Part shown: one piece after another, positions 53,864-63,265 of the stretch
Numbering within the stretch: the first letter of the stretch is position 1
Layout: every line of letters begins with the position of its first letter
Assembly: GCF_009663145.1 (NCBI RefSeq)
Contig: NZ_VKHR01000003.1
Span: 89,821 to 153,820 of the forward strand
Direction: 5' to 3'
DNA length: 64,000 nt
Source: Shewanella sp. TC10
Lineage (GTDB): Bacteria; Pseudomonadota; Gammaproteobacteria; Enterobacterales; Shewanellaceae
Notes under the pieces: model-generated
Told to the model about the DNA's origin: nothing
Seen by the model: only the letters and a program-made list of their open reading frames with translations
Databases searched by the model: none
Position numbers and translations under genes: made by a program

Positions 53864-55753
53864 CTATTTTTCCATATTCATCGATTTCAGCAAGACAGGA
53901 CTGTCGTATTCAGCGACCAAGCATTTAGCTTTTAACCAGAACTGTCGACGTGTTAAGAAGTAAGCAAAGCAAATACTCAAAATTAGCCATTCAGCGAGGT
54001 TGTTTTGCATGAAATAAAGCCCCCCAGAAATTAATGACGCGACAGAATTTGGGTAGTCTTGTTGGCTAGCAATAAAACCTGTTGCAGGGTTTAGCATGAA
54101 TAAGCCGTATTGCAACGCGCAATATAAAGCGACACCTGCCACAAAGCCTAATAGCTTGGTATACCATTTGTTTGGCAACTTAACGCCATAAACAATTAAA
54201 TAGACGCCTACAAACAAAGCGCCACCGACAATTGCCGCACCGAACTCTTTGTCTGGCATGGTCGCAAGTCCCCAAATATTGTAGAACAGGGTAAAGCCAA
54301 TATGAGGAATTAATAGTGTCAGGCTGATAGCAAGTAGCCAGGTTTTCCCTTGACCGATGTTTTTCCAATACCACTTATTGACGCCTTGATAACAGAGCCA
54401 CAATAAACCAAACAGCAGTAGGTAATTACAAAATGCAGGTAAACCAAAAAAGCTAAACTTCATCGTCACTACACCCCACATCCATTCAGGTATTTGCAAT
54501 ACACTCATACGGTAATGGGTTTCTTCAGCAAATACAGGGAACATTAATGCGATGATCATGCCTATAGTAAGGAACAAGAAGGCAAACTTAAATAGTCCAC
54601 CAATCATCTTAGGTGCAATGCCTTTGACGCTCTGTTTTTTAAGCTGGGTCACTAAGGTTTGATAGTTAGAAACGACCGCATCTTTAATATCGGTTGATAC
54701 CCAGTTTTCTTCCAGTAATCCAATTTTTGTTTTGGTTTCGCTAGCTTCAATGATGTCTTTAACCGCAGGCGTTGCCAGTACCGATTTATCGGTTGATTGA
54801 CTACCACCACCTAGTTGCTTGGCCACACTCCATACTGCAGGGTCGTAAACACCACCGGCATCGTGGGTGTTATTATTTGTCCCTGCAAAGCACATAGTGG
54901 TATCAACTTGATCGATATTGGCTGTAAATTGCAAAGTAGGTAGGTTAGCGGTAAAGGCATAAATAAAGGTGCAACCATCTAACGCGCCTTTTACATCAAC
55001 TTCGGTGACGTCAGTTAATTGATTAACGAGTTTTAGGCCAGTTTTCTTAACGTAATCAGTGGTCCATTCATGGTAATCACTGGTGTTATAATCCCACTTT
55101 GTACTGCGTATAGCATTACCGTCGATGGAGTAACTAAAGTAGAGGTAACCGCCACCATCACAGGTGCGACAAGTGACCTTGCCACTGCCGCCACAGCCGC
55201 CACAAGTATTACTACCGCTCCCCCAACAACCAGAACATGATTCCGTAGTATGAATGGTGCGATTGTTTTCATAACGAGTGACACTATTACGGCCCCTGCC
55301 GCCACAACTCGTACAAGTTTTACTGCCGTTACCATGACATGAAGAACAAGTATCTTTACCTGTACCGTCACAGGTATAACAGACTTTACTGCCGACATAA
55401 GTCTCAGGAGCTGATTTTAAGCCCCTATCTTTAATCAAAAAATTCTCAGAAATATCAGGGCCGAGGATCTTAAGGAAGCGATCGTTGAACAAGCTGTTTT
55501 GACCGCTAACATATTGTTTAGCTGTATCATTAGCACAGCTATAGGCATTTGATGCTGAACCTGATTTTATCCCTGCTGGGCAATGGCCACCATGTTCATG
55601 TTCGGTCACGCCAATTTCAATTGTCCAACCAAAGGTAAAATTGAGTTCTGGCAGTTTCGCTTCTTCGTTACTTAATACAACTGGTACATTAACACCCGTT
55701 AAGTCTTTACCGTTATTGCGGATAAACTCTTGGAATTGTTCTAATTTACTCAC
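53864..55753 (-). CDS. Membrane protein with six DnaJ-type CxxCxGxG motifs
   Basis: About 629 residues from GTG 55753 (AGGAAG, 6 nt upstream); a TTG seven codons earlier is less likely. The N-terminal 120 residues are soluble with Cys/His (EHEHGGHCPAG). A zinc-finger region (about 125-202) carries six motifs: CYTCDGTG, CSSCHGNG, CTSCGGRG, CSGCWGSG, CGGCGGSG and CRTCDGGG. DnaJ has four. No J domain (HPD) is present. About 180 soluble residues follow, then six transmembrane helices (about 385-610). Zinc binding and protein-disulfide or unfolded-client contact are inferred; function is unknown. Last gene of the three-gene unit. Confidence 0.7.
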   Translation of the reverse strand: MSKLEQFQEFIRNNGKDLTGVNVPVVLSNEEAKLPELNFTFGWTIEIGVTEHEHGGHCPAGIKSGSASNAYSCANDTAKQYVSGQNSLFNDRFLKILGPDISENFLIKDRGLKSAPETYVGSKVCYTCDGTGKDTCSSCHGNGSKTCTSCGGRGRNSVTRYENNRTIHTTESCSGCWGSGSNTCGGCGGSGKVTCRTCDGGGYLYFSYSIDGNAIRSTKWDYNTSDYHEWTTDYVKKTGLKLVNQLTDVTEVDVKGALDGCTFIYAFTANLPTLQFTANIDQVDTTMCFAGTNNNTHDAGGVYDPAVWSVAKQLGGGSQSTDKSVLATPAVKDIIEASETKTKIGLLEENWVSTDIKDAVVSNYQTLVTQLKKQSVKGIAPKMIGGLFKFAFLFLTIGMIIALMFPVFAEETHYRMSVLQIPEWMWGVVTMKFSFFGLPAFCNYLLLFGLLWLCYQGVNKWYWKNIGQGKTWLLAISLTLLIPHIGFTLFYNIWGLATMPDKEFGAAIVGGALFVGVYLIVYGVKLPNKWYTKLLGFVAGVALYCALQYGLFMLNPATGFIASQQDYPNSVASLISGGLYFMQNNLAEWLILSICFAYFLTRRQFWLKAKCLVAEYDSPVLLKSMNMEK

Positions 55754-55807
55754 GTAATACTTCCTATCAATCAATGCGTGAATGGTGCTTTAAACAGTTA
55801 AAACGCG

Positions 55808-58291
55808 TTATAGTTTTATGGTAAATTCCGTTTCATCGGCCTTGAGGTATACCCACTTTCTAACAGCTTGATGGCCACTGGCAGACACTTTTATGTCATA
55901 GCCTCCTGGAGGCAGCATCATACCTGCCTCATATTTCGGTTTAATGTTCATTACTGCGATATTGGCACCACTGATATTAGTGGTAATAGTGAGTGGCAAT
56001 AATGCTTTAGCTACAGACGCAGAGCTTGGCTGAGAGCTAGTTTCATGCTCTGGCATAATGGCTAAATCAAAGCGATTAATCGGCTCGCTAATCGCATCAA
56101 AGCCCCGAGTAATCATTAGGTGTTCATCGATGCGCGCACCAATAGGTTGCACCATCGGCTGAGTCACCAATAACCATTTCAGTGCGAATGAAATACTGGC
56201 AGAATCATTGTTTTCCATTTGCTCAAAAAAGTAGTGCATGGCGGAATCTTTCATAGTGTATTGGTTACTGCTAACTGTGATTGGTACGATAAAGATCGAC
56301 ACTAATAACACCGCAGAAATTCCGCCTTTAATGTAACCCGCTTTGGCTTTCTTTTTGTCATCAGCGGGTTCAGCATTGCTTTTATTGGCTTGCTTAGCTT
56401 GGACCAACTCAACTGCTTTCATCGGCAGTTTTAATACCGTTAATAACACCAATGCCAAGCTAATCGACATAGAAATAGGAGGCACTATGGTGGCGCGCAG
56501 TGCAGATTTACCCGTTGATTCAAATGCGCCGCCATCAGCAAACTCAGCTTGCTGAGCTTCAAGAACATTGAGGTACTCAGTGGTTTTACGTTGAATATTA
56601 GGCTCAATAATACGTTGCTTAAACTCGCGGTTATTCCAGTCTGCGAGGGTTGGGCTAACGTAAAGCTCTTTCATTTTCCGTTCGATACGTTTTTGAATAT
56701 CACCTTGCTTTTGAAATTGTGACCAGCTCAAGTTAGGCGGCATATCCAAGCCTTTATTTTTCATGCTTGAGCGCCAGCGTTTATCTGCTTCTTGTCGGAC
56801 TTTTTTAGCAACAGCATTATCAAAACTTGTTCGATCAGCCATCACCCAAGTGGTAGGTAAGGACAAACCTTTTTGTTTGAGGGTTTTATTCACTTTCAAA
56901 CTGGTTAATTCATGGTGTCTAAACTCATGGATAGTATTGATACCTAAAGGGTAACCGCCTGATTCTTTGACAAAGTCAGGTTCCATTTTCACCATTAAGA
57001 CATTCTTATAGTGGTTAACATCATTGGTGTAGACCATACGGTGATCTTTAAAGCCTGCATCGCCGCCGGTAACCGCATCAGCAGCTTGCATTGCTGTGAA
57101 TAAACCAAAGGTCATGATGCCCGTTAAGATGGAGTTACCTACGTTCTCTGAGGTGCTAATTTCTTCGCGGATTAACCAATCATCAGGTGGAATATAAGGA
57201 ATGCTGTATTTGGCGATTTCTTTGTCGTAGCCCGTTTGTAAGCGTTCATTACAGCTGTTTTTACGGCTGCCTTTTTTCATATCGCCGCATTTGTTACGAC
57301 GTTCAAAAAAGTCATACATTTTTGGAGCGATTTTTTGTGCTCTTGATTCAACGCGAGCCTCATAAGCGCTAACGCCTTTTTGGTACTTTTCCCAACCTTG
57401 CTTTACTTGATTTTGAGTGTCTAACCAATACTCATTTGAGCGTTCAGGCGAGCTTGCAATTGCTTGGTTATACTCGTTTGAGCCTTGAGCATATTCTTTG
57501 TAATTATCACGCAGCGTATGACGAAACTCATCATAGTTTGCGTAGTGCTCATCAAAACGTGATAAGGCGCGATCACGGACAAATTTTTCCATGATCATGC
57601 GTTTCTTTTGTTTGAGATCATCGACCAGTTTATCGTCGGCGTAAACTAATCCACCAAACACTGACAAGAAGGTTTTTTCAGTGGCGTTATGGTCAGAATC
57701 AGGGTCGTAATTAATGCCTTCAAATTGAATTGATTTTTCAATTAGTGCACTGCGTAATACCTGAGATAAATAAGCTTGCTGACGCTCAGAAGGTGAAGAG
57801 GCATCAATTATAAAATGATCTACCAGCCACTTTTGCCCAAAAAACACCGTTGGCCATACCAAGACTGCAATCAAGGCAAAGTAGCCCATGGCTCGTCCTA
57901 CACGTGCCACTCGTTTACCCTTTAATAGCATATCGGCCAGTAACAGCGTGACACCAATACCACTAATGGTTCGGCCAAATAATTCAACCGCGCGTAAATC
58001 ATCTTCGCTAGAGTTTTTGCCGCCAGCAACGTCAGTGAGTGCAGCATTAAATACTGCCTCAGGGAACAAATACAATACCGAGCAGATAAACATGAACATC
58101 ATCCACCAAAAAGGCTTGCCTAATTTGGTGATTTCTTCTTCACGGGCTTGTTGCGCCGCCGCCTTTTTTGACGAACTTTTTTGCTTCTTCTGGACTTTTT
58201 CTAATTGCTTTTCTGCCACTTGCATTTTCTGTTGTGTTGGCGTTTTATTTAGCAAGTTGGTTGCAAAGGGGCTTGGTTTTTTATCAGTCAT
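55808..58291 (-). CDS. Large multi-TM protein with C-terminal PEGA-like domain
   Basis: 827 residues, not recognised as a family. A basic, coiled N-terminus (about 15-55) precedes TM helices at about 60-85, 105-127 and 134-158. A long charged region (about 160-600) contains coiled-coil-like and amphipathic stretches, one further hydrophobic segment near 390-410, and a cysteine pair (CGDMKKGSRKNSC). Two more TM helices (about 612-635 and 662-682) and a C-terminal beta-rich PEGA-like domain (about 770-827; LPPGGYDIKVSASGHQAVRK, ending in a strand) follow. Reads as an envelope scaffold. Lies 54 bp before the zinc-motif gene on the same strand. Confidence 0.65.
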   Translation of the reverse strand: MTDKKPSPFATNLLNKTPTQQKMQVAEKQLEKVQKKQKSSSKKAAAQQAREEEITKLGKPFWWMMFMFICSVLYLFPEAVFNAALTDVAGGKNSSEDDLRAVELFGRTISGIGVTLLLADMLLKGKRVARVGRAMGYFALIAVLVWPTVFFGQKWLVDHFIIDASSPSERQQAYLSQVLRSALIEKSIQFEGINYDPDSDHNATEKTFLSVFGGLVYADDKLVDDLKQKKRMIMEKFVRDRALSRFDEHYANYDEFRHTLRDNYKEYAQGSNEYNQAIASSPERSNEYWLDTQNQVKQGWEKYQKGVSAYEARVESRAQKIAPKMYDFFERRNKCGDMKKGSRKNSCNERLQTGYDKEIAKYSIPYIPPDDWLIREEISTSENVGNSILTGIMTFGLFTAMQAADAVTGGDAGFKDHRMVYTNDVNHYKNVLMVKMEPDFVKESGGYPLGINTIHEFRHHELTSLKVNKTLKQKGLSLPTTWVMADRTSFDNAVAKKVRQEADKRWRSSMKNKGLDMPPNLSWSQFQKQGDIQKRIERKMKELYVSPTLADWNNREFKQRIIEPNIQRKTTEYLNVLEAQQAEFADGGAFESTGKSALRATIVPPISMSISLALVLLTVLKLPMKAVELVQAKQANKSNAEPADDKKKAKAGYIKGGISAVLLVSIFIVPITVSSNQYTMKDSAMHYFFEQMENNDSASISFALKWLLVTQPMVQPIGARIDEHLMITRGFDAISEPINRFDLAIMPEHETSSQPSSASVAKALLPLTITTNISGANIAVMNIKPKYEAGMMLPPGGYDIKVSASGHQAVRKWVYLKADETEFTIKL

Positions 58292-58334
58292 TATGTAGTT
58301 TACTATATGTTTTTATTATTGTTATTTGTGAGTA

Positions 58335-59789
58335 CTATTTTGCTTTGCTATCAGGCAAAGTGAGTAAAATAGTTTCACCGGTTTTATGTTCGATTTTCTC
58401 GTCAGTAATGGTTGGGAATCCATGTTCAAGCAAGGGAGTAGGCGTAGTATTTTTGGCCTGTACTTTTTTTGCGCTAGTGATGGATTTAAGCCCTGAGCTA
58501 AGAGAGAGGTAATAGCCTTCATTTTGATACCCAAGCATTTCCTGAAAACGATCAAAATCAGCATCTTGCGGTAAAGAGGCAATATAGCGCCCTAGATTGC
58601 TCAATGGTTGGTAACGCTTGGCTGGTACAGAGGCAGTAAATAAGCGTTGGCAAATTTTATAAGGCGTCGCATCGACAATCACACCGTCAGGCAGCTTATT
58701 CTTATTGAGTTTAAGCAGCTGTGTTTGATGATAATCGGTGCCATTGAGCGAATAGGTATACACTTTCATTCCTAAGCTATGAGCTCGACTTTTCACTGCT
58801 GAATGTTGCATATAGCTGCGAATATCCAAATGAATACCTGAATTGTTACCTAGCTTTGTGCGCAGTTTTCTTAGGGCTTCGCTGCTGGTGTAGTCTTTGT
58901 AACGTGAGCGATAGCGCTTAGTGCCGTAGCGGCCAGCTAGCTCAATGTCATCTTGGTTATCAAGGTAATAAGCATCATTTTTAACGCCTTTGCGTAAATC
59001 ACTGCGAAGTTTTTCTACACTAGTAGGGTGGCCACCTTGTAAAAAACCTAGGTACACATAAGGATTAATCCCACGAAGTTTGTATAAGGTGTCTTGATCT
59101 GCTGCTGAATAATAATAACCACTGAGACCGATATATTTACGTAGCATATTGTCTAAATCGACAAGCTCTTGGCCATTGGCATCAGATTTAATTTCAACGT
59201 TCAGCTTTTGATTCGGCATTCGATATGCAGCAAAAATCTTAAATGCTTCAGATGCCGTAATTGGACGCTCATTTAATAAAGTGTTGCTGTCTTTATCCCG
59301 CAGTTTTAGCTCGCCAAACTGTTTACGACTCATGCGCTCAAGTTTATAGCGCTCGCCAGTATAATGAACGGTAGCACGGCCAGTTTGACTGTCATGGTGG
59401 TTAACCCAAGTCCCATCTTTAAGTAGCATGACGTCAATTTCAACACTATTAAAGTTGTCATTTAATGCCGCAGCAATAGCGTTATAACTGCTTTCGGGCT
59501 GACGAAAATCACCACGATGGGCCGAGATATCAATAGGGCATTGTGCCGTTGATAGCATCTTAATATTGCCATTTGCAGCAAGGTATAAATTACGGTCACC
59601 CAGCGCTAATTGAATATCAACAATGTCTAAACCCTGATTGGCTGCATCAAGAGGTAAATGTGCAATAGCAGCAGGAATAATATAAGCGGGCTGTTGAGGT
59701 TCAGGAGTAGATTTACAAGCTGACAGAAACAGTATTGAACACAGAAATATTAATTTTAAAGCGGATAGGTTTGGCAGACGACTTGTCAT
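58335..59789 (-). CDS. Glycerophosphodiester phosphodiesterase-like lipoprotein
   Basis: 484 residues from ATG 59789 (AGGG site). Lipobox LSAC at about 22-25. A GDPD barrel follows, with the HRGDFRQPESS motif (about 91-101, the usual HRG...PEN), the metal-binding pair EIDVMLLKDGTWVNHHD (about 117-133), and EIKS further in. Expected to cleave glycerophosphodiesters or related phospholipid head groups at the envelope. The C-terminal 110 residues are an unassigned Ser/Thr-rich tail. First gene of the cassette. Confidence 0.78.
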   Translation of the reverse strand: MTSRLPNLSALKLIFLCSILFLSACKSTPEPQQPAYIIPAAIAHLPLDAANQGLDIVDIQLALGDRNLYLAANGNIKMLSTAQCPIDISAHRGDFRQPESSYNAIAAALNDNFNSVEIDVMLLKDGTWVNHHDSQTGRATVHYTGERYKLERMSRKQFGELKLRDKDSNTLLNERPITASEAFKIFAAYRMPNQKLNVEIKSDANGQELVDLDNMLRKYIGLSGYYYSAADQDTLYKLRGINPYVYLGFLQGGHPTSVEKLRSDLRKGVKNDAYYLDNQDDIELAGRYGTKRYRSRYKDYTSSEALRKLRTKLGNNSGIHLDIRSYMQHSAVKSRAHSLGMKVYTYSLNGTDYHQTQLLKLNKNKLPDGVIVDATPYKICQRLFTASVPAKRYQPLSNLGRYIASLPQDADFDRFQEMLGYQNEGYYLSLSSGLKSITSAKKVQAKNTTPTPLLEHGFPTITDEKIEHKTGETILLTLPDSKAK

Positions 59790-60046
59790 AATCCCTAATT
59801 ACAAGTTATTAATTTGCTGAGATTTATACCTTATTGTTCTTTATAAAACAATAATAACCTTTAAATTAACAGGTGTAATAAAATGAATTGCGAGCTTTAG
59901 CGACTTAGCTTACATTTTTACAATTTGGTGATACATTTTATTAGCAAATTGGACTTTTTATTAGGCAATGTTAATAAACTCAATATTGACAATTATGACG
60001 CAATTTATGCATCTTTTGGCTATTAAAAGACGATTAAGCAGACATA
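59790..60046. other. Intergenic, GDPD-gene upstream region
   Basis: AT-rich sequence between 6S RNA's terminator and the lipoprotein gene. Presumably holds the cassette promoter; no confident -35/-10 pair was chosen and no gene is seen. Confidence 0.4.
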
Positions 60047-60047
60047 A

Positions 60048-60075
60048 AAAAACCACCTAATAAAGGTGGTTTGTT
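60048..60075 (-). terminator. Terminator after 6S RNA
   Basis: Minus strand AAACCACC-TTTATTA-GGTGGTTT stem followed by TTTT. Confidence 0.85.
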
Positions 60076-60084
60076 TATTTAGAA

Positions 60085-60268
60085 TGCTCCCCAGAATACC
60101 GACCGTCGGTGTAGCCCTTGAACCGTAGGTTCAAGGCGGGAAAATGTTCATCTCCTAAGGTTTCTCGATACGAGCCGAGCATACACAATGTCAATGAAAA
60201 CATTCACCCTGGGTTTGTAAATATCGGCACAGGGACATAACCTACAAGCGCATATCCCAGGGAGCAAA
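60085..60268 (-). ncRNA. ssrS: 6S RNA
   Basis: About 184 nt on the minus strand. The ends pair (5' GCTCCCTGGGAT with 3' ATTCTGGGGAGC). The conserved 3' half contains the hairpin CCTTGAACC-TACGGTTCAAGG followed by GCTACACCGAC, closely resembling the E. coli 6S arm. A central open bubble mimicking an open promoter is consistent with the middle segment. It binds sigma-70 RNA polymerase in stationary phase. Its position directly downstream of zapA is the conserved gammaproteobacterial arrangement. Ends are approximate. Confidence 0.88.
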
Positions 60269-60323
60269 ACCAGTGTGAATCATGTTGAGACCATTAAGGT
60301 TGCTTAACACAAATCAAAATTCT

Positions 60324-60629
60324 TTAATCTTCCTTGGTGCGTTCAACCAACGAGTTTTCTAACGTTGATTGTAATAACGAAATACGCTCATCCATTTGCG
60401 CCATATACTGCTTATTTTTTTGCTGTTCTTCGTGTAGCTCGTAACCAATATTCAGTGCGGCCATAATGGCTAATTCTTCGCGGCTTAAATTATTGGTTCG
60501 TGCTTTCAGGTTCGTGAGCTGCTGCTCAACACCTTTAGCGATCGAACGCAAAGCATCCTCTTGTCCTTTCGGGCAAGCGATAGAGTAGGTGCGCCCTAAA
60601 AGGGAGATATCAATAGCACTGTTACTCAT
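60324..60629 (-). CDS. zapA: Cell division protein ZapA
   Basis: 101 residues. N-terminal globular part (VDISLLGRTYSIACPKG-like: IDISLLGRTYSIACPKGQED) and a C-terminal coiled coil (about 65-100). Promotes FtsZ bundling at the Z-ring. Followed by 6S RNA and divergent from ygfB, both conserved arrangements. Confidence 0.93.
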   Translation of the reverse strand: MSNSAIDISLLGRTYSIACPKGQEDALRSIAKGVEQQLTNLKARTNNLSREELAIMAALNIGYELHEEQQKNKQYMAQMDERISLLQSTLENSLVERTKED

Positions 60630-61238
60630 AGTTCGCTGAAGATCCTTATTCGTCTAAAATAAAAATTGTAGCAGTTTACCAATCCCTCTGACTGTAACGC
60701 TTTAGCATGAATGCGAGTATTAGCGTTGATTTTACAATCATTTTACATCAACAACAGAGGAAATAGCCTGTTTGCGGACTATATAGCGCTCATATTAAAA
60801 GTGCAAGGTAACTTGCCCGCTTTACGGCTATTTGCTTGATGAATGAGCATTTCAGCGAGGTTCGATGTGATCCGTACACTCACCCTGAGTCTGAATCACT
60901 CAATGATCTACACAACTTTATTTAACGACACCACTAAGAATACGTTGTTTATGCCAAAACGCTTAGTTGATCGAGTTATATTCCAGAGTGTTAATATTAG
61001 TAATTGGTTTAATAACCGCCATTAAAAGCCAGCTATTCCAGCAGATTTACCGCTCGATTTAAGCTAATAAGCTAAAGGTGCTTTATACTTAGCAGATTCA
61101 AGCGATATTTTTTAAATCAACTTTTTACAGCGAGATAATTTTTTGCTTATTTACCCAGCAAAAATAGCCACAGGATTTGGTGGCCGTTATTAACTCTGCT
61201 AGCATTGCACCAGATTGATTATTTAATGGAAAATTACC
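60630..61238. other. zapA-ygfB intergenic region
   Basis: 609 bp between divergent genes. It must hold both promoters. A 60-codon frame at 60843-61025 has no ribosome site or recognisable composition and is not called. No repeat or hairpin with a T-run stands out. Confidence 0.45.
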
Positions 61239-61814
61239 ATGGCTACCCCTCCTTCTTTATGTATCGAAAAACTGAAAAAAGCCCTAGATTCAGCTGAAAT
61301 TGGTCAGCATCCTGTTGAGGTGCATGGCGCATTAGTCGGGTTAATTTGCGGCGGAGTTGATCAAGCCAATCTGCTATGGCTAAAACCGTTAGTTGAATTA
61401 ATGAATGACGGCCAAGCACTACCAAATGATTTACAGCAATTAATCTCAGATTTGTTCAAAGATACTGCCACGCGTTTAGGCGATGCTGAATTTGGTTTTT
61501 CGCCATTACTGCCTGAAGAAGAAGAGCCTTTAAGCAAGCGTTTAGAATGCCTCGCATTATGGGTGCAAAGCTACTTAACCGCTATTGCACTTATCCAGCC
61601 TAAACTTAATGGCGCATCATCAGATGTACGTGAGATCATTCAAGACTTAGGCGCTATTGCTCAAGTTGAATTTGATGTGAGCGACGATGACGAATCAGAA
61701 GCTGCATTTATTGAACTGCATGAATTTGTCCGTATGGCAGCGGTACTGTGTTACTCAGAGTTCGGCCCTGAAATCCCATTAGATGACAGCGAACCTGCAG
61801 CGCCACTGCACTAA
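61239..61814 (+). CDS. ygfB: UPF0149 family protein (YgfB)
   Basis: 191 residues, acidic and helical. Family features VHGALVGLICGGVDQANLLW (about 28-47) and the C-terminal LHEFVRMAAVLCYSEFGPE. YgfB family proteins are small cytosolic regulators of unclear mechanism. Conserved neighbour upstream of ubiH. Confidence 0.9.
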   Translation: MATPPSLCIEKLKKALDSAEIGQHPVEVHGALVGLICGGVDQANLLWLKPLVELMNDGQALPNDLQQLISDLFKDTATRLGDAEFGFSPLLPEEEEPLSKRLECLALWVQSYLTAIALIQPKLNGASSDVREIIQDLGAIAQVEFDVSDDDESEAAFIELHEFVRMAAVLCYSEFGPEIPLDDSEPAAPLH

Positions 61815-61908
61815 CCCATACATACACTACTCATCAGTAGCAACTTAGTGCACACTCACATTGGTGTAGTGTGCAAGCGTTAATCGAAAAATAAAAAGAA
61901 CTCGCTCT

Positions 61909-63207
61909 ATGACACAGTCAACCAACTCAGCTACCGATATCTCTCATCACGTCACGTCATCTGTTGTTGAAAATGTCGACATCACCATTGTCGGCGGTGC
62001 GATGGCTGGAGCGAGTTTAGCCCTTGGTTTAGCGCAGTTATCAGATAAATATCAACATAAGCTTGGCAGACCTTTATCCATTGCCATTATAGAAGCGGTA
62101 AAACCTGATGATAACCATCCAGGCTTTGATGCTCGCTCTATTGCGATTGCCCATGGCTCAGTGTTTGAACTAACCCGTCTAGGTATTTGGCCAAAGCTTG
62201 CAAGCCTTGGCACCGAAATCAGCAATATCCATATTTCTGATCGCGGTCATTTCGGCATGACCGAACTTAACGCTGAGCAGTTTTCGTTATCGTCAATGGG
62301 ACAAGTGGTTGAGCTGGCTAAAGTCGGTAAGGTGTTGTTTGATGAGCTAAAGAATAGTAAACAAGCCATTAAGCTATATTGCCCAGCGCAATTATCAGAT
62401 TTACAAACAGATGCCACCGGCCATACGTTAACCTTAAATAACGGCCAGCAAATTCGTACTCAGCTACTTGTAGCGGCTGACGGCGCTAACTCCAAAGTGC
62501 GCCAAGCGTTAAACCAAGACATTGAAAAAGTCGATTTTGAACAAGTGGCATTGGTTGCTAATGTTCAAACCGATAAGCCACATGATGGCTGGGCATACGA
62601 GCGCTTTACTGAAACTGGGCCGCTAGCTTTATTGCCCATGTCAGCAGTTAACGCTAAGCCCCGTGTTTCATTAGTATGGGCGCTTGATAACGAGCAAGCA
62701 CAAGCACTTAAAATCGCGCCCAAAGCTGAGTTTTTAGCTGCGCTGCAAACCGCGTTTGGTAACCGAGCAGGGCGCTTTACCGATGTGGGTGAGCGAGTCA
62801 GTTATCCATTGACGTTATCGTACATGCCTAGGCCTATTTACCATCGCACAGTATTTATTGGTAATGCTGCGCAAACTTTGCACCCCATTGCAGGCCAAGG
62901 CTTTAACTTAGGTTTGCGTGATGTTGTTGGGTTAATTGACGCCATTGAAGCAAATCTCATCGAGCTCAGTAAAACAGATCCACAAGCGCTTGATTGCGGT
63001 CAAAATTCGCTTATTCATCATTATCTGACACTTCGCGAGCAAGACAGAAACAGCACAATCAACAATGTTGAGTTTTTAGTGCGCGGCTTCTCAAATCAGC
63101 ATTGGCCATTAGTGGCTGGGCGCAGTTTAGGGTTAAGATTATTGTCTTGGTGTCCACCACTTAAAGCGCCTATTGCCCATAAAGCAATGGGATGGAAAAG
63201 CGCCTAA
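61909..63207 (+). CDS. ubiH: 2-octaprenyl-6-methoxyphenol hydroxylase
   Basis: 432 residues. FAD Rossmann motif IVGGAMAGASLALGLA (about 27-42), the DG motif VAADGANSKVRQAL, and the second FAD motif FIGNAAQTLHPIAGQGFNLGLRD (split by a turn). A flavin monooxygenase of ubiquinone biosynthesis. Immediately precedes ubiI, as in E. coli. Confidence 0.93.
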   Translation: MTQSTNSATDISHHVTSSVVENVDITIVGGAMAGASLALGLAQLSDKYQHKLGRPLSIAIIEAVKPDDNHPGFDARSIAIAHGSVFELTRLGIWPKLASLGTEISNIHISDRGHFGMTELNAEQFSLSSMGQVVELAKVGKVLFDELKNSKQAIKLYCPAQLSDLQTDATGHTLTLNNGQQIRTQLLVAADGANSKVRQALNQDIEKVDFEQVALVANVQTDKPHDGWAYERFTETGPLALLPMSAVNAKPRVSLVWALDNEQAQALKIAPKAEFLAALQTAFGNRAGRFTDVGERVSYPLTLSYMPRPIYHRTVFIGNAAQTLHPIAGQGFNLGLRDVVGLIDAIEANLIELSKTDPQALDCGQNSLIHHYLTLREQDRNSTINNVEFLVRGFSNQHWPLVAGRSLGLRLLSWCPPLKAPIAHKAMGWKSA

Positions 63208-63265
63208 AGATTGCAAGTGCAGTAGTAAAGTATCTCAGTGAACCGATTGAAGATTAAGGATTAAC

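Noticed and set aside
60843..61025. 60-codon frame between zapA and ygfB
   Set aside because: No ribosome site and no recognisable composition; the region must carry two divergent promoters.
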